Assembly: GCA_012862575.1 (NCBI GenBank)
Contig: BLSF01000029.1
Location: 459,756-523,755 of the forward strand
Length of the DNA stretch: 64,000 bases
Source: Parietichytrium sp. I65-24A
Taxonomy: Eukaryota > Sar > Bigyra > Thraustochytrida > Thraustochytriidae
Direction of reading: 5' to 3'
How positions within the stretch are numbered: position 1 is the first letter of the stretch; each line of letters begins with the position of its first letter. A program made the translations under genes and the position numbers. Below, one piece after another: positions 41,081 to 50,808 of the stretch. The notes beneath the pieces are model-generated. The model did not search any database and was not told the origin of the DNA. It was given only the letters and a program-made list of their open reading frames with translations.

Positions 41081-42940
41081 TTATGGCTTTGCTGGGGATT
41101 TCTTGGAGGATGCACCGCTCTTTCTGCGAGACACTCCTGCAGACTTTGACGCAGAAGCCTTGCTACTGCGCTCCGTCGAAGACTTTGATGTGCTTGAACG
41201 AGGATTGCGCTGGTGCACGATGATGTTTGACACTTGCTTGATATGAGCTCTTGACACCGGGTTTGTGGGGTCGTTTGCGTAATCGTCTTCGGAGTCGTCA
41301 CCGGAATCAGAGTAGCCGGAATCGTCATCTTCAGCACCGCTGCTCTCCTTGCTCTCTTCCGTCTCTTTGCCCGAGAGCCTCAAGTTGCGGTCCGAAGCAG
41401 CTCGAGGTTGAGTAGCCTCGTCCCCGCGCAGCTTCACTCGCTGATTGTATGGCATGACGTTCAACAGTTCGGCCTCCTGCGAGACCGAATCCGTGTCCTG
41501 CCACGCTTTCATTGCGGTGCTCGCCGTACTTGAAGATGAATCTGGCTTGACTCGCGCAAGCATACTGAGAAGAATTTCTTCGCACAGGTTTATTGCTTGA
41601 GGCAACGTCTCAACACACAGGACCAGTTGCTTGACCTCCGCAGGACGCATGAATTTGATCTTGTCCAAGAGATGCTTGGTCCCTGTCTGAGCGTGAAGAA
41701 ACAGCTCGGAAACCTGTTCAAAATCCTGACGATTTTGATTAAGCACCACCCGCGCATTGGTGAGCGCGTCCTCCATCTCGTCCAAGCGTCTGCGAGTGGA
41801 TGCACCGACTCTGTGAACACCGGTGAACCTGATCTCCTCCAACATATCCTTGAGATTTGCGACCTCGCCGACCTTTTCTTCAATCTTTTTGGCGTTCTCA
41901 TCTATCAGCTCCTGCAGATTCGCTTCGGTGTCGGATTGTCCTAAAATTTTGGAGACTATGTCGTTCATATCTGTGACATTTGCGATGCGCATAAGTTTTT
42001 CAAACGCCACTTCGTACTTGTCCAGTTTCTCAATCTCTTCCGGAGCAATCTTGTACTGATTCGAGTTCATCATGTTGACGACATTAGCCTGACGAAGTCG
42101 CTCTTCCTCGACCTTGTTCATGTCTCCCGCCATTCGACTGAAGATCTCTGCGCGATTCTTGCCCATCACCTCCACGGACTCCCGCAACGCCTTGGCGGAC
42201 TCAGCAGCATTCCTCTTCCTCCGCAAGTCGCGGTCATGCTCTTTACGGGCCCGATCTAGCCTTTCTCGGACTGCGCTCAACTCTTTGGCGGACTCATCCT
42301 TTGCCTGCGCAGCATCCCCGGAGAGCGTTTTCAACTCCTCGAGGTCGCGGTCCTTAGAGTTGATGGTCCTCTCCATCGCTGCGAGCTGGCTGTCGAAGCC
42401 ATCTCGCTCTTCCTTGAGGCGCTGGACAATCTGCTCGTAGGTTTTTCTGATGCTCTGTGCTTCGTTAAACTTTATGATGGAGCGGTCCAGCTTGTTCTCG
42501 AGAGAACGAATCTTCTTGCTCACTTCTGGAGATACCTGAGTACCCATATCGTTGCTGGACACGGAGACATTGCCGAGGCCGAGCTCAGCAGCTTTATCCC
42601 TGAGCTTCTCCAGCTCTTTTCGCTTCTGGTCGGCATTCGCCTTGACAGTGTCCAAATTCCTTCTAATTTGTCCAACATGCTTTTCCAGCTTGTCGATCTC
42701 CTCGCCGTGGCACGCAGTAGTCTGCACGTTTGCCTTGCGCATGGACTTGAGCTGATCCTTCAGCTCCTTGGAGCGCGCCCTCAGATCCGAAATCAGCTCT
42801 TTGTTGTCTCGCATGTTTTTCATCGACTGTTCGTAATAAGCCTTCCGATCTCCCTCGAGAAGCTGGAACTTCATCCGCATCTCATCCAGCTCGTTCGCCG
42901 ACACCTGCGGCACTTCGCCCGTCCCAGCCGTCGCCATCAT
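41081..42940 (-). CDS. ODAD3: Outer dynein arm docking protein ODAD3 (CCDC151)
   Basis: 619 aa from the tandem ATGs at 42940; upstream codons are open only from a TTG, so this start is preferred. Almost the whole protein is coiled coil. Diagnostic blocks in order are an N-terminal FQLLEGDRKAYYEQS followed by NKELISDLRARSKELKDQL, a mid-region RKTYEQIVQRLKEERDGFDSQLAAMER, the ANVTDMNDIVSKILGQSDTEANLQEL segment followed by NLKDMLEEIRFTG, and an acidic patch before a basic Ser/Lys/Arg tail. These line up with animal CCDC151, where LEGDRKAF and the D...LVRRFLAQGDT...LKYSGE blocks sit at the same relative places. ODAD3 is required to dock outer dynein arms on axonemal doublets. Length agrees with animal orthologues (about 600 aa). 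The gene is strong evidence for motile cilia in this organism. Confidence 0.9.
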   Translation of the reverse strand: MMATAGTGEVPQVSANELDEMRMKFQLLEGDRKAYYEQSMKNMRDNKELISDLRARSKELKDQLKSMRKANVQTTACHGEEIDKLEKHVGQIRRNLDTVKANADQKRKELEKLRDKAAELGLGNVSVSSNDMGTQVSPEVSKKIRSLENKLDRSIIKFNEAQSIRKTYEQIVQRLKEERDGFDSQLAAMERTINSKDRDLEELKTLSGDAAQAKDESAKELSAVRERLDRARKEHDRDLRRKRNAAESAKALRESVEVMGKNRAEIFSRMAGDMNKVEEERLRQANVVNMMNSNQYKIAPEEIEKLDKYEVAFEKLMRIANVTDMNDIVSKILGQSDTEANLQELIDENAKKIEEKVGEVANLKDMLEEIRFTGVHRVGASTRRRLDEMEDALTNARVVLNQNRQDFEQVSELFLHAQTGTKHLLDKIKFMRPAEVKQLVLCVETLPQAINLCEEILLSMLARVKPDSSSSTASTAMKAWQDTDSVSQEAELLNVMPYNQRVKLRGDEATQPRAASDRNLRLSGKETEESKESSGAEDDDSGYSDSGDDSEDDYANDPTNPVSRAHIKQVSNIIVHQRNPRSSTSKSSTERSSKASASKSAGVSRRKSGASSKKSPAKP

Positions 42941-43744
42941 CTTTGCTCTCAAATGTCCACAACGCACGACCTCCAACGCCAGCGCACAACTTGCCGGAGC
43001 AATAGATCTTTTCGGAGTCTGCTCGAATATGTAAGTCTGCGCTTCCTTTGTCTCCCTCTCTCTCTCTCTCTCTACTTATCCATCTATCTATTTATTTGAG
43101 TCGACTTGCATAGCTATCTATCTACCGACGGATCCCTCAACCTCCCGCTTGGCAAAAAAGGCCTTTTGTAGCGCGTCTACTTGCCGCGTCGGCAGGCACA
43201 AGTAAGCTTGCAACATGATTGCTCAAGTCGTATTCTATTCAGAAGATGAACACTCGCAGCGCACTGACCAAGTCATCAAACTCTGATTGGAAAAGCATTC
43301 CACTGTCGATTCAAGAACAAAAAGATGAATCATCTCTCTCTGGAAGACGCAACTTGTATACTGCAAAAGCCGCCACCTAAACTTATGCGTCATAATACGA
43401 ACTAATGGCACGCCAGCGCGGATTTCTCAAGCCCACTTTTCACAACCTCTCGTTTAAACCTTACCGCCTGACGACCCTACAGATTGTTATGGGTTTGGTG
43501 AGTGTACTTTAAATATCGAACGGATCGTTTTGAACGCGGCCGAATGCATCCTTGTTCTCTCGCGCCAAAGCGTAAGAGATGATTATGGAGCACTTAACCC
43601 GCTGATACCCTTCTGTAAGATAGCGAGCGAATAGGGAGGAGCAATCGCGCCCGACTTTTCGGGATGCTGGTGATGATGGCAATGTGAATCGAGAAAAGGG
43701 AGTTTCTCTTCTCTTTTTTTCAACTAAACTGTAAAAAGCAAGGA
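42941..43744. other. Spacer between ODAD3 and kelch genes
   Basis: About 800 bp with CT and CTAT repeats (about 43050-43122) immediately upstream of ODAD3. No coding signature. Confidence 0.55.
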
Positions 43745-46700
43745 TTATATGAGAGCGTTTTTCGGGCGCAAGTCAAGGGCAAATACATAGTCGGTGTTGC
43801 TGGTGTCCACTCCAGCTTCGTTGCCAGAGGTTGTAAACCCAACCCTGTCGGCGCCCCCGAAGATGTAAATCTCCTGTCCATCACTTCCCCCTCCTACTCC
43901 GATCCCAGCAAAGTATCGTGGACCAGGGGCTGACTGTGTTGGTGCGGTTACTTGTTCTACGCTCGGCACGAGCTGCTTGGCTAAAACAGATCTTGGAAGA
44001 AACTGTGTTCGAGGCTCGCTCCAAGACATGTGAGCAACGTTAAAAATGAAAAGATCGCCCAGCAAACTTGGCTTGAATCCCTGGGTTTTGAACCCATATC
44101 CCCCATATATTGCCATCGCAAGTGTGCCAGAACGAGCCTCTCCAACGAGAACGCACGAATGACCATATCTACGCGTAGGAACCGAGCCGGAGCATTCTCC
44201 GTCAAGACATTTCCACTGATGCTTTCGAGTTCTCAGGTCAAAAGCAAACAATGAGTTACTCAGCGAAAGTTTCGCGCCAGGTGGGAACTGTCCTGTCAAA
44301 TACTCTACATCGCTTGCGTCGCCTCCCTCTGCGTCTATACAACCTCCAAACACTAACGCACACTCCAGCTGTTCGATGGCGATTGCAGAATGACCAGCAT
44401 TCGGCACTTGGCTAGAACCTAGAGCTGAAGAGCTCGCTCGACGAAGAACCTTGCAGGCACTCCATCGAACGGAGCCGTCGCTATTCACAAAGCATCTCCA
44501 CACATCAGATAACTTCTTGCGCCCATCCCCGATGCCCCCAATGATTACAAGAGACCCGTTGCACTGTGTTGCGGCATGGCACGACCTTGCCGCGGGCCAC
44601 AACGCCCTATCCCGACCCATGGCGAGTCTGCGAGAAGACAGCTCTGTCTCAGCCCTCGCCGAGCCAAGCCCGCGCTGGCTCGGCGCGGACATGGTGGCGC
44701 GCGTCCACGCCCATGGCTTGTTTGGCTGAAGGTCAAGTACCCACAGATCGTCCAAAGCCCGCCCCTCAGAATCGGTCCCCCCAAACACAAGCAACTTCCT
44801 GCCGACGCGATCAAGAAGAGACGCAGAGTGCCCGGCCCGTGGTGATGGCTCTTTGCGAACCCCGTCCCTTCGAGTCTCTGCATCGATGGTTGCCTGTGAG
44901 ATTGAACAAGTGTGGAGTTCATCAGAGCTCTTGTCTATTGTCACCACGCGTGGACTCCACAACATGTTCCCATGGCCGTCTTGTCCGCCAGCCAGAAGAA
45001 AAGTCGCTCCAGCCTCATTTGCAGCAAGCTTAGAAAAGGTGGCGCTACAACGAAGTTCGAGCTTGTCTTCCGAACATCGCATGGCATTCCAAAACATTGC
45101 GGCTCCAACGTTCAATAGATAGATGGAACATGAGAAGAACTTTTGCCTAGGATCATCATCCGTCAAATGAGCTGGCCCCCCAGAGATTTCGAAGAGTGAG
45201 TGCTGGTCGCGGCTGTTTCTGTTGTTGCGGAAATATTGCTGCATTTCCCAGTCTCCGCCTCCCAAACTGCCGACCAGAGGTCGGCGCGTGCTTTGAGCCC
45301 ATCGATCGCCTTTCTCAGGCTCGTCCCAAATGTAGAGATGCGAGTCATTGTAGCGATCATATACTTGGCTGTCCTCGTCGTCATCTGCCGGCAAGCCAGA
45401 AAGAACCCCGTCGTAATCGCCATCGTCGTCCAAATCATCAAAATCGTCGTAGATTTCGTCGTCGTCATCCTCTCCCGCGCCAGAGTGTAAAGACAAGCTA
45501 CTCGCGGATGGGCGACTTTTTAAGGGAGCACTATGTTCAGCGGAGCTGAGCGGCTCCGGTGAGAAGGACAAAACTCTCGAGAGCATGCTTAATTGCGATT
45601 TCTCGCCCGCGACGGGAGCCGGGCCATCGTGAATCGAAATTGTTCCTCCGAATCGAATCAGCACACAATCTCGAAAAGAGCGATTTATAGCTGTTACTGT
45701 CGTGCCAAAGCAAGGCGGGGGGGACTCTCCAACTGTCGTGAGTGATCTCCAAGAAAAGAGGTCCTGGTTCCGTACTCTTGACATTGTGCCGGATGCGTCT
45801 ATCGGGATATCCACATACCACAAGAGCAACGCCGGGTGGACAAACGCGCCCTCCTTCATTTTTTCGGCAGCTAGCTCGCCAAGCGCGCCACTGACCATGA
45901 AAATCCGCTGGACGGACGAGCCAAGCGCCAACTGCCCAACAGAGATTTCTGAGGAAACACACTGAGACGAAAAGGTGATCAAGGGCATGGCATTTTGTGG
46001 TTGTTGCTGCTGCTTGTTTGGATTGACAGCAACGATCCTTTTGTCCCCGCTCAGAACGATTTTCTTCCAGGTGTGTGAAGATCGCGAGTATGCGTTCCCC
46101 TCCCCGCTCACGTCGTTGTCTTCATCTTTAGCGACGGGCCTCTGTAAGAGCCAGAAGTGGTCCATCCGTTTACCGCACTCACCGCCAAACACTGCAATTT
46201 GGTCGCCAAGCGCACAGCAGCTGTAGTAGAGAGATGGCGGTAGACGTGTGGAGGTCATCACTGATATCTGATGCCAGTGCCTCGTCGAAGTGCAGAACTG
46301 ATGGACGTCACTCAGGAACCCTATACCAGAGTGGCCGCCAATCACGTACATGTACTGTCGCAGAGCTATCGCGCAGTGCGCGAATCGCGCTGCCGGTCTC
46401 CGGCCAATGGCTTTCAGCCGTTTCCAGCTCTGCTTGTCCATATCCAACGCAAACACATCTTGTCCACCGCCCACTCCGCCGAAAACATAAAGCGACCCTT
46501 GCACATGCACGGCGGTGTGGCGCGCTCGAGGCGTGAGCGAGTTCCTCGATCCCGTAAGTTGCATTGCGCACTTGGCCCAGGTCATATCGCGCACCTTGAG
46601 AATGTGCACGTCGGCTAACAGCTGCCGCCCATTCGTTCCCCCGATTACAAACAGCTCCTCGCGGTTCGACACATACGTCGCACTATGATACGTTCTTGGC

Positions 46701-46747
46701 TCAGGCCCGAGCCCGCCGCAGTCCCCCGTGGCGTCCACCCATGCCAT
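43745..46747 (-). CDS. Large kelch-repeat protein
   Basis: 1000 aa from the ATG at 46747 (MAWVDATGDCGG). The frame extends upstream only to a TTG. Kelch blades recur through the protein, each with hydrophobic-GG and a downstream Trp/Leu: LFVIGGTNG, LYVFGGVGG, MYVIGGHSG, IAVFGGECG in the N-terminal half, then KLLVFGGTDS, LVIIGGIGD, ALVFGGCID, MAIYGGYGF and IYIFGGADR in the C-terminal half. That suggests two beta-propellers. They are separated by a low-complexity acidic linker (DDDDEIYDDFDDLDDDGDYDG) near residues 440-480. No BTB, F-box or membrane domain is seen. Kelch propellers are protein-binding platforms, so a scaffold or adaptor role is inferred; no partner can be named. It is transcribed away from the Nramp gene, with a 970-bp shared 5' spacer. 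Confidence 0.88.
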   Translation of the reverse strand: MAWVDATGDCGGLGPEPRTYHSATYVSNREELFVIGGTNGRQLLADVHILKVRDMTWAKCAMQLTGSRNSLTPRARHTAVHVQGSLYVFGGVGGGQDVFALDMDKQSWKRLKAIGRRPAARFAHCAIALRQYMYVIGGHSGIGFLSDVHQFCTSTRHWHQISVMTSTRLPPSLYYSCCALGDQIAVFGGECGKRMDHFWLLQRPVAKDEDNDVSGEGNAYSRSSHTWKKIVLSGDKRIVAVNPNKQQQQPQNAMPLITFSSQCVSSEISVGQLALGSSVQRIFMVSGALGELAAEKMKEGAFVHPALLLWYVDIPIDASGTMSRVRNQDLFSWRSLTTVGESPPPCFGTTVTAINRSFRDCVLIRFGGTISIHDGPAPVAGEKSQLSMLSRVLSFSPEPLSSAEHSAPLKSRPSASSLSLHSGAGEDDDDEIYDDFDDLDDDGDYDGVLSGLPADDDEDSQVYDRYNDSHLYIWDEPEKGDRWAQSTRRPLVGSLGGGDWEMQQYFRNNRNSRDQHSLFEISGGPAHLTDDDPRQKFFSCSIYLLNVGAAMFWNAMRCSEDKLELRCSATFSKLAANEAGATFLLAGGQDGHGNMLWSPRVVTIDKSSDELHTCSISQATIDAETRRDGVRKEPSPRAGHSASLLDRVGRKLLVFGGTDSEGRALDDLWVLDLQPNKPWAWTRATMSAPSQRGLGSARAETELSSRRLAMGRDRALWPAARSCHAATQCNGSLVIIGGIGDGRKKLSDVWRCFVNSDGSVRWSACKVLRRASSSALGSSQVPNAGHSAIAIEQLECALVFGGCIDAEGGDASDVEYLTGQFPPGAKLSLSNSLFAFDLRTRKHQWKCLDGECSGSVPTRRYGHSCVLVGEARSGTLAMAIYGGYGFKTQGFKPSLLGDLFIFNVAHMSWSEPRTQFLPRSVLAKQLVPSVEQVTAPTQSAPGPRYFAGIGVGGGSDGQEIYIFGGADRVGFTTSGNEAGVDTSNTDYVFALDLRPKNALI

Positions 46748-47717
46748 TCTCAACGTTGCCAAGTTGCTCAATAGCAAATTCAGCGTCTCCAACCAACCCC
46801 AAACTGTGCTTTTCTGCAGCTCTTTTCAGGAGACACTCTAACGCACTTGCCCTCTCGGCAACCGTGACAGCCGCCGCACTAACAGCCAAGAGCCAAGAGC
46901 CAAAAGCCAAAAGCGAGCAACACGCAACGGGCGCTCAGCACATCGCCCTCCGTCCGCGGTCTGTATGGATCTTCGCTTGCGTTGGAGCACTTCCGACGGC
47001 AGCAACACACACCAGCTTGGTTGGAACTCGTGTGACCTGTACGAACTGTGTCAATAATCTAGTAGAGCTAGCTATCTAGCTATTGTTCCATTTAGCTTCC
47101 CAAATAAAGAGAGCAAAAGCTTGTATGTACCGTGCTGACTGTGGGTGTACTCGAGTACCCGTTTCTTTTCATGCTGTTTGCTACACTGTGTCTGTCACTT
47201 TGAACCGTCTTGCTTTCTTAGGTAGTATGGTAAAATTAGTAAGCGTCTTGCTTTTTATGAATGTTCGTGATCGTTCGCGTGCTCACGAATGGATTTAGCC
47301 CCTTTGGATTAGTGTTTCGTCTAACCGGGACGGGTCAATAAATCACTAGCGACACTAGCGCTAGCGTTCGTTACCAGTAAAACTGACCCAAATATCGTCG
47401 GCCATAACCATGTGTGCTCTGGCAGTGCTGGTAAGAGCCGCTAGGCCTGATGGTTGATGTTGTCCGAAAACCATTACAATTTTGCCAAAAGATGCAAGGT
47501 CTTGCCAAATTAATACCCAGCAGTCAGTACAATGTCCTCGCTTCCAAAGCAGCAAGTCAAAAGGGCCGAACAGGCGAATTATATCTGAGCAAAGTGCGGG
47601 ACAGGTTGAATCCGAGGTGCTCACGCGCTGACTCGCAGAGACAATTCGAACGAGAGAGCAAAATTCAGTCTCAGAGCTGGGAAAGAGGGACCACGAGAGG
47701 TGAAAGCCGGGCTCCTG
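46748..47717. other. Shared 5' region of kelch and Nramp genes
   Basis: Divergent intergenic region with no recognised gene. It contains CTGACTGTGGGTGTAC (47135-47150), related to the recurrent spacer motif, next to an ACTCGAGT palindrome, and CTAG-rich sequence near 47058-47080. Confidence 0.5.
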
Positions 47718-49094
47718 ATGATTGTTCAAGAAGAGCATGATGTGGAGGACACCAAGATCCCGTCACGCGATGATGACGTGTCTTCAGCACAAACCAGCGG
47801 CGATGAGCTTGGCGGCCGGGGTGCGTCGAGCAATTTGTGGGACCGAATCGTGGCGAGGACCGTGGCGCTCTCAGCACTCGTGGGGCCAGGTCACTCTGTC
47901 GCCGTTGGATACATCGACCCGGGAAACTGGGCGACCGACATTGCGGCTGGATCAAAGTTTGGTTACCCTCATCTCTTCGTCATTTTGGTGTCCAATTTGG
48001 TGGCGATTTTTGTCCAGATCCTTGCTCTGCGGCTCGGAATTGTAGGAAAGCTCGACTTGGCCGAGGCGTGCCGAGAAAGACTAGAGCATTGGCCTTGGAT
48101 GGTCAAAGCTCTCTTTGTGCTTGCCGAGATTGGCATTATTGCAATGGATATGGCCGAAGTGATTGGATCTGCGATAGCCTTGAATCTATTATTTGGCTTA
48201 CCTCTTCTTGCAGGGGTGGTTCTCACGGCTCTGGACGTCCTCGTCATCATCTGGGGTTTCAATCGGCTCAAACTTCTAGAGTGGCTTGTTATTCTGCTTG
48301 TGATGTCGATCTTGAGCTGTTTCATTTATCTGATATCGGTGTCGGAAATCGTGGCAGGAGATCTTTTTCGTGGATACCTTCCTTCCGCGCAAGTCTTTGT
48401 AGATTCCGAAGCTCTCCTCCTCGCAATAGGAATAATCGGGGCGACAGTCATGCCTCACAATCTGTTCCTGCATTCTTCCATGGCCAAAAACCATGGGCTT
48501 AAAGAATCACCTATTCAGCAAGTGCTGTGGCTGTCGTCTATGGATGTGATTCTGTCGCTGTCAATAGCATTCTTCATCAATTCGTCCATTTTGATAGTAG
48601 CTTCAGCAGACTTTCACTCTTTTGGAATGGTCAATGTGTCCGAGCTCAGCGACGCGTACCACCTGTTGACAACGATAGGGACAGGTGTTGCCACAGTCTT
48701 CGCGGTTTCACTCCTTCTCTCCGGGCAGTCCTCCACCATCACTGGAACCATAGCCGGCCAGGTAGTCGCTGAGGGATTTGTCAAGTGGAAGATGGAGCCA
48801 TACAAGAGAAGGTTGCTCACGCGGCTTCTTGCTATTCTCCCTCCGGCTCTCGTCATATCCATCCTTGGGGACGACAAGCTGAACGATCTTTTGATCATCA
48901 GTCAAGTAGTGCTGTCCATGCAGCTCCCGTTTGCCCTACTTCCGCTCGTTTATTTCACAAGCGACTGGAGAATAATGAGCAACCATAGGAATGGAGCGCT
49001 GACAAAGTGGGCGGGATACGTGCTCGTGGGAGTTCTCGTTAGCTTGAACGGATTCTTGATCGTCCAATCAATCTTCGGCGACTTTTCAGCCTAG
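47718..49094 (+). CDS. Nramp-family divalent metal ion transporter
   Basis: 458 aa from the ATG at 47718; an in-frame GTG lies 18 nt upstream. A hydrophilic N-terminus of about 45 residues leads into roughly 11 membrane helices. TM1 carries DPGN (67-70, in GYIDPGNWATDIAAGS) and TM6 carries MPHN (245-248, in GATVMPHNLFLHSSM), the paired unwound metal-binding sites of Nramp/DMT1, with the canonical Asp, Asn and Met all present. The intervening EIGIIAMDMAEVIGSAIALNLL block is also typical. The substrate is expected to be Mn2+/Fe2+ with proton co-transport. Length is slightly shorter than animal DMT1 and close to bacterial MntH. A bacterial-like origin is conceivable but cannot be judged without a tree. 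Plasma membrane versus vacuole cannot be decided. Confidence 0.95.
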   Translation: MIVQEEHDVEDTKIPSRDDDVSSAQTSGDELGGRGASSNLWDRIVARTVALSALVGPGHSVAVGYIDPGNWATDIAAGSKFGYPHLFVILVSNLVAIFVQILALRLGIVGKLDLAEACRERLEHWPWMVKALFVLAEIGIIAMDMAEVIGSAIALNLLFGLPLLAGVVLTALDVLVIIWGFNRLKLLEWLVILLVMSILSCFIYLISVSEIVAGDLFRGYLPSAQVFVDSEALLLAIGIIGATVMPHNLFLHSSMAKNHGLKESPIQQVLWLSSMDVILSLSIAFFINSSILIVASADFHSFGMVNVSELSDAYHLLTTIGTGVATVFAVSLLLSGQSSTITGTIAGQVVAEGFVKWKMEPYKRRLLTRLLAILPPALVISILGDDKLNDLLIISQVVLSMQLPFALLPLVYFTSDWRIMSNHRNGALTKWAGYVLVGVLVSLNGFLIVQSIFGDFSA

Positions 49095-50808
49095 TTCTTC
49101 TTTGTTTCACTAATCTCCCTCATGATGAATTCTAATTGCAATTTTGAAAACCAGTCATGAGCCTCATGAGCCACGTCAGGCTTACTCGTTGCGTTTCCAG
49201 TTCACCTTCACAAGTTCTCTGTGCAAAGGCTCTTGAGTAGCGCCATACCTTCGCCAGGCGTGCTATGGCTTGCTCATTCGCCTAACCGACGTTTGAATAG
49301 AACTGCCTTACGGCGGCTTTACTCTTCTCCGTTGCTGTGTACACTGTGTACTAGTACACACACAATTGAAGATACACAGTGGTGGATTTGGACGCTTTTT
49401 CACCTTATAGATCCTTATAGTTAGACTTATTGGGAAATAGCAAATCTGGGCTAAATCAACTAAAACACTGTGCGCGAAGGCAACAACGACAACAAAAATA
49501 GAAACCGTCCAACGACGAATCATTCCAAAAGTGTAGCCACGAAGTACGGAAACAAACCCTTATCGGAAGGTGGGGCGGAATCATTCAGGTCAACAGAGGT
49601 TAGCTTGAGTGCCAGTTGCATAGTACTCTCCTATAGACCCAATACTCCTTCCTACTTCTCAGTCCTGCCGAGAAGCTTGCGGCGTGTTATTACCCAGACC
49701 TTTCATTGAGCCTCGAAACGGCGAACAGTTTGTTGGTCTCATGCGGACAACAAAGCACTACTAGAAGGGTCGAACTTTTTAGAGCCAAAAAACACGCTGG
49801 GTCTTAAAATTTGCTATTTTTCTGTTAAGAAATCGACTGTCGCCGACATGTGGGAAGCTTCCCAAGATGAGCAAAGATCTCTGTCAGTGCTTGCCATGTG
49901 TCGCTTGCGCTTTTACAGAATTCAATTATTAGTTAAAAAGAAGGAAGAGAGCACATGTACATGTTCTGTTCAGTGAATGAATTATTCTAAAATTCTAAAA
50001 TTGACACTTTGTAAAGCAACAGTAAACTTAAGCCTACATTCTTCTCTTCATGGGAACGGCACGGGCCGCAAAGCAGGTTTGAACTTTACTCCTTTGTCCC
50101 CGCGCAGGTTACAGGTACTAGCTAGTCTAGTCACTGAACAGTAGGCATGTCGGAAAGCTGGGGTTGATTGATTACATAGTACTATTACTAGTATTGAGTA
50201 CTGTCGCTGAAGTGAATCCTACATTTCGGATAGCAAAGAGAGTAAGGAGCTCTGATGTGGCACGGCAGATAGAGGATGGTGGAGATCACACACCGTCGGT
50301 AACGGCACAGTAGACAGTGGTAAGACCCCGGGGAAACGTTACATGAAGAGATCAGAAGAGTCCCACAGCGAGCTTATGCATCTTGCATAAGTTAATGCGA
50401 AAGATCGCGGTGAAGGACTGTAAGTCCATGAATACTTTCGCACCCATAGCGCTCCTTACGGGCATGTGCTAGCGAACCGATGGGTCTCGTTTCTGGACAG
50501 TCTCAGCGGAGGCGGACGACAGTGAGCAGTGTGAGCAGAGTGAGCAGCTGTAACCCCTGCCATGGTGAGGTGAGAGATGGTGAGAGAGTCTATGTCCCTG
50601 ACAAGTAAGGTAGTCCAACGCTGCTCTAGTCTAGACTGATGTGTTAGAGACAGTTGATTTGAACCAATTCTGAAATAGTCTGCAGATGCCTGCAGTCCGG
50701 GAATCCAAAAGGCAGAAAGAGAGCAAGGAACAGCAGCAGCGATAGAGGAAGAAGGGAGAGAAGGAGAGGTGGTGTGAAAGTGCGTTGCGAATTCTGGTGA
50801 GAGTCGAC
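49095..50808. other. 5' flank of lectin-like gene 1 (part of tandem duplication)
   Basis: No gene recognised. Segments similar to 54.0-55.36 kb are found here: AAACAAACCCTTATCGGAAGG near 49550, CTCTGTCAGTGCTTGCC near 49877, GCATCTTGCATA/GCGAAAGATCG near 50377-50410 and GAATACTTTCGCACCC near 50430. Near-identity holds over the last 180 bp before the ATG. The first two blocks appear in the opposite order in unit 2. Confidence 0.6.

Noticed and set aside
47700-47717. GTG start six codons upstream in the Nramp gene
   Set aside because: Nuclear genes normally start at ATG; the ATG at 47718 leaves all transmembrane helices intact.
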